Position numbers and translations under genes: made by a program
Part shown: positions 1 through 6,717 of the stretch, piece after piece
Numbering within the stretch: the stretch's first letter is position 1
Layout of the letters: each line of letters opens with the position of its first letter
Origin: GCA-001735895 sp964488685
Lineage (GTDB): Bacteria > Pseudomonadota > Gammaproteobacteria > GCA-001735895
Assembly (NCBI GenBank): GCA_964488685.1
Contig: CAZAVY010000075.1
Span: 1 to 14,797, forward strand
Direction: 5' to 3'
Length of the DNA stretch: 14,797 bases
The notes under the pieces: model-generated
Told to the model about the DNA's origin: nothing
Seen by the model: only the letters and a program-made list of their open reading frames with translations
Databases searched by the model: none

Positions 1-66
1 GACTTTCTCGATTACCACGATTACGAACAGACCTTGGATAAACTATTCAGTGAGGAATCAAAATGA
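1..66 (+). CDS. prpB: Methylisocitrate lyase PrpB, 3' end only
   Basis: The window opens inside a reading frame that gives 21 residues and a TGA at 64-66; the C-terminus reads YHDYEQTLDKLFSEESK. This resembles the C-terminal tail of 2-methylisocitrate lyase, which cleaves 2-methylisocitrate to pyruvate and succinate in the methylcitrate cycle. The stop overlaps the ATG of prpC as ATGA, so the two are translationally coupled, and the prpB-prpC-prpD order is the known one. Only the tail is visible, so the identity comes mostly from context and the short tail match. Confidence 0.75.
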   Translation, partial: DFLDYHDYEQTLDKLFSEESK

Positions 67-1211
67 GCCAGGCACCCGGGTTTAAACCCAAAAAATCGGT
101 CGCGCTGTCCGGAACAACGGCCGGCAACACCGCGATATGCACGGTGGGTAAAACCGGTAATGATTTGCACTATCGCGGTTACGACATTCTCGACATTGCC
201 GAGCAATGTGAGTTCGAAGAAATCGCCTACCTGATCGTGCACCAACAGTTACCCACGCAAACGGAACTTGACGCTTACAAGGCACGCTTGAAAACCATGC
301 GCGACATCCCGCAGGCGGTGAAAACCGTGCTCGAACAATTGCCGGCGAGCTCCCATCCGATGGATGTCATGCGCACCGGCTGTTCGGCGCTGGGTTGCCA
401 GACGCCGGAAGCCGACGATCACAACCTTAGCGGCGCACGCGACATCATCGATCGCCTGATGGCCTGTTTCGGTTCGATTCTGGTTTACTGGTATCACTTC
501 AGCCGCAACGGCAAACGTATCGAACTGGTCACCGACGACGATTCGATCGGTGGTCATTTCCTGCATCTGTTGCACGCCAAGCCGGCACCCGAGTCCTGGG
601 TGAAAGCTATGCATGTATCGCTCATTCTCTATGCCGAGCACGAATTTAACGCCTCGACTTTTACCGGTCGAGTTGTCGCTGGTACCGACTCCGACATGTA
701 CTCCTGCCTGACCGCTGCCATCGGCGCGCTGCGCGGACCCAAACACGGAGGCGCCAACGAAGCCGCGTTTGAAATCCAGTCACGCTACAGCTCCACCGAT
801 GAAGCCGAGGCCGATATCCGTGAACGGGTCGGCAACAAGGAAATCGTGATCGGTTTCGGGCATCCGGTCTACACCGTCAGCGACCCGCGAAACGAGGTTA
901 TCAAGCGTATCGCCAAAAGCCTGTCGCAGGAAAATGACGACTGCCTGAGGTACGACGTCGCCGAGCGCCTCGAATCGGTTATGTGGGAGCTGAAGAACAT
1001 GTTTCCAAACCTGGACTGGTTCTCCGCGGTCTCCTACAACCAAATGGGGATTCCGACCGAAATGTTCACCCCGCTATTCGTAATCTCGCGTACTTCGGGC
1101 TGGGGCGCCCATGTGGTCGAGCAACGCCAGGATGGCAAAATCATCCGGCCGTCGGCGAACTACATCGGCCCGGAAGACCTTGAATTTGTCTCAATCGAAG
1201 AAAGGAACTGA
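63..1211 (+). CDS. prpC: 2-methylcitrate synthase PrpC
   Basis: Condenses propionyl-CoA with oxaloacetate to 2-methylcitrate, the entry step of the cytoplasmic methylcitrate cycle. The 382-residue protein has the usual length for PrpC (near 380-390) and the citrate synthase catalytic residues: His228 in GPKHGGANEAAF, His267 in GFGHPVYTVSDPRNEV and Asp318 in NLDWFSAVSYN. An ordinary hexameric citrate synthase would be longer at the N-terminus, and the prpB/prpD neighbours decide for PrpC. The ATG at 63 overlaps the prpB stop by ATGA and has GAGGA about 7 bases upstream. It is followed after 3 bases by prpD, so the three form one operon. Nothing appears damaged. Confidence 0.95.
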   Translation: MSQAPGFKPKKSVALSGTTAGNTAICTVGKTGNDLHYRGYDILDIAEQCEFEEIAYLIVHQQLPTQTELDAYKARLKTMRDIPQAVKTVLEQLPASSHPMDVMRTGCSALGCQTPEADDHNLSGARDIIDRLMACFGSILVYWYHFSRNGKRIELVTDDDSIGGHFLHLLHAKPAPESWVKAMHVSLILYAEHEFNASTFTGRVVAGTDSDMYSCLTAAIGALRGPKHGGANEAAFEIQSRYSSTDEAEADIRERVGNKEIVIGFGHPVYTVSDPRNEVIKRIAKSLSQENDDCLRYDVAERLESVMWELKNMFPNLDWFSAVSYNQMGIPTEMFTPLFVISRTSGWGAHVVEQRQDGKIIRPSANYIGPEDLEFVSIEERN

Positions 1212-1214
1212 GCA

Positions 1215-2675
1215 ATGAGCAAAGCTGCCGTACTGGACGCAAGCCGACCCGAATTTGACCCGGTCATTCAGGACATCGTCGATTATGTTTTTACCTATGA
1301 CGTCACACAGTCCGCCGAGGCCATGCAAACAGCACGTTATGACTGGATGGACAGTATCGGTTGTGCCCTGCTGGCATTGAAATACCCGGCCTGCACCAAG
1401 CTGCTGGGCCCGATTGTTGCCGGTGCCGATATGCCCGGCCAAGGCGCCCGCGTGCCGGGTACCGCCTACGAACTCGATCCGGTGCGTGCTGCCTGGAATA
1501 TCGGCGCAATGGTGCGCTGGCTGGATTACAACGATACCTGGCTTGCGGCCGAGTGGGGTCATCCGTCGGATAACCTGGGTGCAATTCTGGCGCTCGCCGA
1601 CTACCTGTCTCGAATTCGGGTCAGTCAGGGTGATGCCTCGCTGTCGATGCGCGATGTCATAATCGCGATGATCAAGGCGCATGAAATCCAGGGTGTGCTG
1701 GCGCTCGAAAACTCCTTCAATCGCGTCGGCCTGTGCCATGTCATGCTGGTGCGAATCGCCTCCACCGCGGTCGCCGCGCAAATGCTCGGCTGCAAGCGCG
1801 AGGAGTGCCTTAACGCGGTATCGCATGCCTGGCTCGACGGATCTTCACTGCGTACCTATCGACACGCGCCCAATACCGGTTCCCGCAAGTCCTGGGCGGC
1901 CGGTGATGCCTCATCGCGCGGCTTGTTTCTCGCCTTTACGGCAGGACGTGGTGAAATGGGTTACCCGTCCGCAATCACCGCGCCAGGCTGGGGGTTTCAG
2001 GATGTCGCTTTTGGTGGGAAAGAGCTCCAGATCAACCAGGGTTACGGCACCTACACCATGGAAAATATCCTGTTCAAGATTTCCTTCCCTGCGGAGTTCC
2101 ATGCCCAGACCGCGGTTGAAGCCGCAGTCGTTCTGCACCCCGAGGTTAGCTCTCGCCTCGATGATATCGATCGCATCATCATCAAAACACAGGAGTCCGG
2201 CGATCGCATCATCAATAAAACCGGCCCTCTGGACAATCCCGCGGACCGCGACCACTGTATCCAGTACATGGTTGCGATCGGCCTGCTAAACGGTGATTTA
2301 CAGGCTGAGCACTACGAAGACGACGTGGCCTCCGATCCACGGGTCGACGCCCTGCGTACAAAGATGGAAGTCAGCGAAGAACAACGTTTTTCGCGCGAAT
2401 ATCTGGAACCGGACAAACGCGCCATCGGAAACTCGTTACAGGTTATTTACCGGGATGGTAGTTCCAGCGATGAAATCGTAATCGATTACCCGGTGGGGCA
2501 TCGCCGCCGCCGTGATGAAGGCATACCACTATTAAAAGCGAAGTTCGAACGCTACCTGCGCGGTCACATCAAGGCCCGCAACACGGACCGGATTTTGGCG
2601 ATCTGCGCCGACCAGCAGAGCTTCGAAAATACCCCGGTTAACCAAATGATGGGCTTATTGCAGCACCCGTCTTAA
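1215..2675 (+). CDS. prpD: 2-methylcitrate dehydratase PrpD
   Basis: Dehydrates 2-methylcitrate to 2-methyl-cis-aconitate (MmgE/PrpD family, no iron-sulfur cluster). The 486-residue protein matches the roughly 483-residue enterobacterial PrpD along its length as I remember it. Conserved blocks include RPEFD near the start, YPACTKLLGPIV, WLDYNDTWLAAEWGHPSDNL, MIKAHEIQG, ALENSFNRVGL, LRTYRHAPNTGSRKSWAAGD, KISFPAEFHAQTAVEA and NPADRDHCIQYMVAI. The ATG lies 3 bases after the prpC stop with AAGGA upstream. There is no acnD/prpF pair between prpC and prpD, so this is the PrpD-type rather than the AcnD-type route. No prpE follows, and the next gene converges from the minus strand. Confidence 0.95.
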   Translation: MSKAAVLDASRPEFDPVIQDIVDYVFTYDVTQSAEAMQTARYDWMDSIGCALLALKYPACTKLLGPIVAGADMPGQGARVPGTAYELDPVRAAWNIGAMVRWLDYNDTWLAAEWGHPSDNLGAILALADYLSRIRVSQGDASLSMRDVIIAMIKAHEIQGVLALENSFNRVGLCHVMLVRIASTAVAAQMLGCKREECLNAVSHAWLDGSSLRTYRHAPNTGSRKSWAAGDASSRGLFLAFTAGRGEMGYPSAITAPGWGFQDVAFGGKELQINQGYGTYTMENILFKISFPAEFHAQTAVEAAVVLHPEVSSRLDDIDRIIIKTQESGDRIINKTGPLDNPADRDHCIQYMVAIGLLNGDLQAEHYEDDVASDPRVDALRTKMEVSEEQRFSREYLEPDKRAIGNSLQVIYRDGSSSDEIVIDYPVGHRRRRDEGIPLLKAKFERYLRGHIKARNTDRILAICADQQSFENTPVNQMMGLLQHPS

Positions 2676-2985
2676 ACTTGCCCCACGCTTGAGATTAAAC
2701 CTCACTATGACAGACCTCCCTTATCGGAATGCCAGAAAAGGGGAACGTCAATACAATCCGGTTTATCGCCATCCACCAGGCCGGGATCTCGGGTCGGGGA
2801 GATTTTCCGAAGAAGTGTCGGACCAATGGATCCGGCCGACTGAGGAAGGTTCCTGAGGAAACAAAGGTCAAGCAAGGGCGCGAGCAGGTTTATGAAATGT
2901 TCGGGCTAAGTTACATATTTAGAATTATACAATTATCGGGCGCTTGCAACAAAATTCGGAGGGTCTCAATCAAAAATCGCCCAGG
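2676..2985. other. Intergenic gap between convergent genes, no supported gene
   Basis: These 310 bases separate the prpD stop from the stop of the minus-strand aminotransferase. A plus-strand open frame starts at 2729 but runs on into the antisense of the aminotransferase and resembles nothing. I see no convincing terminator with a U-run on either strand. A short imperfect palindrome (CTGAGGAAGGTTCCTGAG, 2840-2857) and a minus-strand promoter-like sequence at 2924-2952 are the only structures. By eye the stretch beyond about 2890 is AT-richer than prpD. Confidence 0.6.
2924..2952 (-). promoter_or_regulatory. Possible sigma-70-like promoter, orphan
   Basis: Read on the minus strand, TTGTTG (2947-2952) is followed after 17 bases by a perfect TATAAT (2924-2929). 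Spacing and the -10 are ideal but the -35 matches only at TTG. A transcript would run towards the prpD 3' end, where no gene is recognised. It may be chance in AT-rich DNA or may make an antisense or small RNA. Confidence 0.2.
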
Positions 2986-4275
2986 TCAAAGTGATTTGTC
3001 GACCTCTCTCAATATACCTGATAATACCGTGATAATTTCAGCCACCTCTCCATCTGATATTACCAAAGGCGGTTGCAGTCTCAGGACATTTGCCAGAGAG
3101 CCCCCGACACCAATCAAAATACCTTTCTCGCGACATTTTGTTTTGATCAATTTTGCATGCTCCGACGCTGCTGTCTTTTCGCTGTCAGTGACAACTTCGA
3201 TGCCTATCATTAGTCCTTTACCGCGCACATCCCCCACCAGGGTCAATTCATCTTCGAGCTGCTTTAAGTTATCGATCAATGCAGCGCCTTGTTTTTCAGC
3301 GTTTGCGACCAGGTTTTCCTCTTCGAAGACCGCAAGGTTGGCAGAAGCTGCGGCGCAACTCACAGGATTACCGCCAAAAGTCGACAAGTGCGACCCCGGA
3401 GTGAATGCGTCTGCAATATCCGGTTTGGCGGTAAAGGCACTTAACGGGAAACCGTCGGCAATGCCTTTGGCCATCGTCATGATGTCTGGCTCGACATTAT
3501 AGTGCTCAATCGCGAAGAGTTTACCGGTGCGCCCAAATCCAGTTTGTACCTCATCGACGATTAACAAGATACCGTGATCATCCAGTATCTCCTTAACCAG
3601 GGTAAAATAGTTTGCGGGCGGCACAATAATACCGCCCTCACCCAACACGGGTTCGGCAATGTAAGCTGCTACCTTGTTCGATGTTTGATACCTGATGACA
3701 TCTCTTAGCGCCATTGCAGTCCTTTCGCCACACTCTTCTTCTGTCCTGGAGCCATAGGGGCATCGGTAGAAATTGGGGGCGGGCGCAAAGGCCACGCCTG
3801 GCATATAGGGGCCACTATCCAGCTTTCTGACACTATTACCGGTGATGGACAATGTTGCATATGTTCTGCCGTGAAAACTGTGGGTAAGTGCGATAAATTC
3901 ATTGTTGCCGGTATAGTGTTTCGCCAACCTCATCGCACCTTCAATCGCCTCGGCCCCGCTACTTCCGAAAAAAGTTTTTTGCAATGACCCCGGTGTCACC
4001 TCCGCCAATTGCTTTGCGAATTTTCCGGCGGCTGGATTGTAGTAAACATAGGTACAACAATGGATGAATTTCTCCATCTGCTGCCTGGCGGCATTTATAA
4101 TTTTGGGGTGACTATGGCCGGCATTTACAACGGATATCCCTGAAAAACAATCCAGATACTCGGTACCGTCTTTCGCATAAACCCGGGTACCTTCGGCCCT
4201 GTCTATTTCGACCGGGTCAAATCCAGCCACCATGCTGGTGATTAAATAATTATCATATAGATCTTTGGTTTCCAT
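2986..4275 (-). CDS. Class III PLP-dependent aminotransferase (AGXT2 / GABA-transaminase type)
   Basis: Transfers an amino group between an omega- or alpha-amino acid and a 2-oxo acid using pyridoxal phosphate. The 429 residues fit the class III family. SSGAEA (105-110) is the phosphate-binding turn, FHGRT (134-138) the substrate loop and VDEVQTGFGRTG (240-251) holds the PLP-contacting Asp241. Lys270 in MTMAKGIADG should be the Schiff-base lysine. The ATG at 4275 has AGGGGG five bases upstream. Overall it reads closest to alanine-glyoxylate aminotransferase 2 and beta-amino-acid:pyruvate transaminases. Next to AllA, which releases glyoxylate, a glyoxylate-to-glycine role is attractive, but beta-alanine or GABA as donor cannot be excluded. 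By eye it is AT-richer than prpCD, so it may have a separate origin. Confidence 0.88.
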   Translation of the reverse strand: METKDLYDNYLITSMVAGFDPVEIDRAEGTRVYAKDGTEYLDCFSGISVVNAGHSHPKIINAARQQMEKFIHCCTYVYYNPAAGKFAKQLAEVTPGSLQKTFFGSSGAEAIEGAMRLAKHYTGNNEFIALTHSFHGRTYATLSITGNSVRKLDSGPYMPGVAFAPAPNFYRCPYGSRTEEECGERTAMALRDVIRYQTSNKVAAYIAEPVLGEGGIIVPPANYFTLVKEILDDHGILLIVDEVQTGFGRTGKLFAIEHYNVEPDIMTMAKGIADGFPLSAFTAKPDIADAFTPGSHLSTFGGNPVSCAAASANLAVFEEENLVANAEKQGAALIDNLKQLEDELTLVGDVRGKGLMIGIEVVTDSEKTAASEHAKLIKTKCREKGILIGVGGSLANVLRLQPPLVISDGEVAEIITVLSGILREVDKSL

Positions 4276-4609
4276 AGGTTCCCCCTGGATATATTAAGTT
4301 GCCGGCATCGCCAATTTAATTCGCTCCCCGGATAGTGACAAATGCAGGGTAGAATATCTACGCCGGATGTTTGAGAGTTCCTTCCACACTGTGCTTTGCA
4401 TCTGCAAACAGCATGCCTGTGCTTTCCCGAAAGGCTTGCTGACCCTAGGCTTGTTGAAGCCATGAGTTCCCAGGGTGCACCTGTAACGGGCCACTCCATA
4501 TTGGCGAACGGGTCCATCATTACCAGGCTGATCCGGGGCGCGTCGACCGCATTGATAATCGACGGGAAACGGGTGAATGCAGGCGTTACTACAGCATTAA
4601 GGCAGGTGT
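4276..4609. other. Intergenic gap with open frames of unknown nature
   Basis: These 334 bases lie between the aminotransferase start and the phosphoribosyltransferase stop. The minus strand is open from about 4615 to 4242, and its central part (about 4440-4590) uses GC-rich third positions like real genes here, encoding a stretch with MMDPFANMEWPVTG. It has no convincing start or Shine-Dalgarno and I recognise no family. The plus strand is open over the same stretch. It may be a gene remnant or chance. The last bases carry the aminotransferase ribosome-binding site. Confidence 0.45.
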
Positions 4610-5167
4610 CTATTCCAACAGGTCTAGAATACCGCCAAGATCTTTCTTGCTCTCGCGAATTTCGCTGATATCGAGGCCCGCCAGCTCATGTGGGAACACC
4701 AGCCACTCGGCGCTTTCGTGTAGAAAGTAGTCTGGTTCGAAATTGACAGAATTTTTCGAGGATTTGTACCAGGGGCAGGCAACCCGAATTTCGGCGGGTG
4801 TGTTCAGCCGCGACTGCTTTTTAATGGCCTTGATCAGGGCATCGACACTGCGCCCGGAGTCAAATACGTCGTCGACGATCAACAGGCGATCCTCGGAATT
4901 TGCATTCTCGATCAGGTAGTGCAGCCCGTGCACCCGGATTTTCTTGGCTTGCTTGTTGATGCCGTAGTAAGAAGAGGTGCGCACCGCAATATGATCGGTC
5001 TTGATATTCTTGAATTCGAAAAACTCCTGCACCGCGATGCCGACCGGGGTGCCTCCACGCCAGATACCGATAATAAACTGTGGATAGAATCCATCCTGGT
5101 AAATCCGATGCGCGAGCCTAAACGAATCTTCGAGCAACTGCTGCGCAGAAATATATATCTTGTCCAC
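4610..5167 (-). CDS. Purine phosphoribosyltransferase-like protein
   Basis: Type I phosphoribosyltransferase, probably salvaging hypoxanthine, xanthine or guanine with PRPP to the nucleotide in the cytoplasm. The 13-residue PRPP-binding motif LLIVDDVFDSGRS is at residues 95-107, preceded by the IIGIWRGGTPVG loop (32-43) and followed by a conserved hood-like C-terminus with WLVFPHEL. The 185-residue length fits the family. I start at the GTG at 5167, which gives VDKIYISAQQLLEDS and has GGGATGGGAT just upstream. The alternative TTG at 5191 adds eight residues that look like noise. A purine role fits the urate-pathway neighbours upstream. The exact base specificity, or a regulatory PRTase role, cannot be read from sequence. 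Confidence 0.82.
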   Translation of the reverse strand: MDKIYISAQQLLEDSFRLAHRIYQDGFYPQFIIGIWRGGTPVGIAVQEFFEFKNIKTDHIAVRTSSYYGINKQAKKIRVHGLHYLIENANSEDRLLIVDDVFDSGRSVDALIKAIKKQSRLNTPAEIRVACPWYKSSKNSVNFEPDYFLHESAEWLVFPHELAGLDISEIRESKKDLGGILDLLE

Positions 5168-5306
5168 GATATCCCATCCCCAAAAAGACAAGGCGCAATT
5201 CTGTCACAAGGTAAAAGTCTGAACCAGTTGTAAACACCCGATTGTTAACCCAACTCGCCGGTAGATGGGTTGAATGGAACTACCCATAAGCAGCGATTGC
5301 GTCGAT
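5168..5306. promoter_or_regulatory. allA-to-phosphoribosyltransferase spacer with alternative hairpins
   Basis: This 139-base spacer breaks the close packing of the genes. AACCCA (5247-5252) can pair with TGGGTT (5266-5271), while ATGGGT (5265-5270) can pair with ACCCAT (5282-5287). The two stems share bases, so they exclude each other. Neither is followed by a U-run on the minus strand, so a simple terminator is not supported. TTGTTAAC at 5242-5249 repeats eight of ten bases of the candidate operator at 13370-13379. Confidence 0.3.
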
Positions 5307-5825
5307 TTAAATTGAGCGCGGATCAGGTAAGTCGAGACGGAGTTGTTGTGATTCGGGGATGAAGAAGTCGATGCAGTTGTCGCCGGGGCCGCTGCGGTCG
5401 ACGCAGATGAAGCGCATCGCCGCGTAGTGAGTCGGCAGTACGTGGTGCCTGGTGCCGAGGTGGTAATTGATCCCCTGACGACCGTTGGTCACAAAGGCCT
5501 GTAATTGATCGAGATCGGGTTCGCTGCGCGGCTCACATACGACCACAATGAAGGGGCTGGCATCGAGCGGCAGAAATGCCTGGCTGCCGAGCGGGTGGTA
5601 TTCGAGGTGATCGACCTTGCGCGGCATGTCGAATTTCCTGCTATCCACCAGGCTGATGATAGTGCGGGCCTGCTCGCCGCCCAGTTCGACTTCGGCCAGC
5701 GCATGATAACGATCAGCCATGCCATTGTTGATCGGAAAGGATTCATTGCCTTCGAATTCAACAACATCGCCATAGGCTGCAAATCCAGCACGGGTCAGGG
5801 GCTGTATCGGCAAGCTGTCAGACAT
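5307..5825 (-). CDS. allA: Ureidoglycolate lyase AllA
   Basis: Splits (S)-ureidoglycolate to glyoxylate and urea, the last step of the allantoicase route of purine breakdown. The 172 residues match the family length (about 160-170). Typical blocks are visible: PLTRAGFAAYGDVVEFEG near the N-terminus, NNGMADRYHALAEVEL, RTIISLV, HLEYHPLGSQAFLPL, IVVVCEP, GRQGINYHLGTRHHVLP and ICVDRSGPGDNCIDFF near the C-terminus. The ATG at 5825 overlaps the allantoicase stop by eight bases (ATGTCTGA), a coupling arrangement. Unlike the three genes upstream in the transcript, this frame is undamaged. It would normally receive ureidoglycolate from the allantoicase, which here is questionable. Confidence 0.93.
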   Translation of the reverse strand: MSDSLPIQPLTRAGFAAYGDVVEFEGNESFPINNGMADRYHALAEVELGGEQARTIISLVDSRKFDMPRKVDHLEYHPLGSQAFLPLDASPFIVVVCEPRSEPDLDQLQAFVTNGRQGINYHLGTRHHVLPTHYAAMRFICVDRSGPGDNCIDFFIPESQQLRLDLPDPRSI

Positions 5826-6345
5826 CGATCTTACCGAGAATCCGGACCCGACTTAGACCGCCATCCGGGAAAATATTGACGCGGACATGACTCACGGGTC
5901 CGAGTGCTTGAAGTAGGCCGCTGTACTGGTGGGTTTTGTCCATTGCGAGTTTCTGCGAAGGTAGTAACTCCTGCCAGAACTGGCTTTGCGTAACTATCGA
6001 GCCAACGGTTCCGGCAGCTACCCTGGCAGCCTGGATCGAACATCGATCGGGGTAGTTACCTTTGAAAAAAGCGGTATCGACGATGACTTCCTCGATGCTG
6101 CCGACATGACCGAGCTCGATAATACACCAGTCGTTACCGGGTTCGCGGCGGCGGCGCGTTTCCCAGCCGTCCATCCACTTACCGTTGTCATCGAACTTGC
6201 CCTCGATGAACACCGGCGCCTCCGGTTACAACATCCGATTGCACTTTGCGAAAAAATCACCGCTGCAAGAGACGACGATCGCACCCAGACGTGGTTGCGC
6301 CAGATTGATCCATTGGTTGATGTATTCAGGTTTATTTTCAGTCAT
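5818..6345 (-). pseudogene. alc: Allantoicase, half-length with internal TAA
   Basis: Allantoicase hydrolyses allantoate to ureidoglycolate and urea. From the ATG at 6345 the frame reads MTENKPEYINQWINLAQPRL..., reaches TAA at codon 40 (6226-6228), then continues in frame with PEAPVFIEGKFDDNGKWMDG, the WETRRRREPGNDW block, the FFKGNYPDRCSIQAA block and HVRVNIFPDGGLSRVRILG, ending at 5818. The whole unit is about 175 codons, against roughly 330 for the usual two-repeat enzyme, so one repeat is missing. As I remember the family, the front resembles repeat 1 and the back repeat 2, suggesting recombination between repeats. A GTG at 6213 with GGAGG five bases upstream could restart translation and give a 131-residue fragment. 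It lies 5 bases after the deaminase remnant and overlaps allA. Function is doubtful. Confidence 0.82.
6213..6224 (-). promoter_or_regulatory. Possible restart ribosome-binding site inside allantoicase
   Basis: Just after the internal TAA, the minus strand reads CCGGAGGCGCCG followed by GTG at 6213-6211. The GGAGG is five bases from the GTG, in frame with the rest of allantoicase. The same bases encode the family-typical Pro-Glu-Ala-Pro, so the match may be fortuitous. It would nevertheless permit reinitiation and keep translation coupled to allA. Confidence 0.3.
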
Positions 6346-6350
6346 CCTAT

Positions 6351-6677
6351 TTACCTTGCCTCAGCAGTTTTTTGTAACAAACGCTGGGCCTGTTGGTTAT
6401 GCCGGGTTACCAGGGATTCCAGATCGAGGCCGCAGATGTTACCCCGCTCCAGAACCGTGCGGCCCCCGATCATCACCAGCCAGGCATTCACCGGCGCGCA
6501 GGTTAACAGGCCGGCCACCAGATCGCCAGCTGCACCCGCGTGTCTGATACCATCGATCCGATAGAGCACCAGATCGGCTGCTTTATCCTGAATGACTATG
6601 GCCCCGTTTCCTATCTCACGACGCTCGTCATCCATCGTCACCAGCACCAACAAATTATCTATCAAGGTTAGAGACAT
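6351..6677 (-). pseudogene. Guanine/8-oxoguanine deaminase-like amidohydrolase, internally deleted
   Basis: The intact family (about 450 residues, TRZ/ATZ amidohydrolases) deaminates guanine or 8-oxoguanine with a metal centre. Here only 108 residues remain. About 30 N-terminal residues, with LVTMDDERREIGNGAIVIQD, are joined directly to the C-terminal segment beginning KAADLVLYRIDGIRHAGAA, and then AWLVMIGGRTVLERG, LDLESLVTRHN and a final KTAEAR. The whole barrel with the HxH metal motif, about 340 residues by family length, is gone, yet the join is in frame and no stop interrupts it. The ATG at 6677 has no clear Shine-Dalgarno. It sits between the puuD remnant (40 bases) and allantoicase (5 bases). 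Assignment to 8-oxoguanine rather than guanine deaminase is from memory of family ends and is uncertain. Confidence 0.75.
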
Positions 6678-6717
6678 CAATGGAGTCCGAAACTTTGAGC
6701 TGCACCCGGGTTGGGCG

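Noticed and set aside
2729..3502. Long plus-strand open frame of 257 codons
   Set aside because: Most of it is the exact antisense of the aminotransferase C-terminal half, which has family motifs; the part in the gap resembles nothing and has no ribosome-binding site.
5505..6564. Plus-strand open frames opposite allA and allantoicase
   Set aside because: They are shadows of minus-strand genes with clear family motifs.
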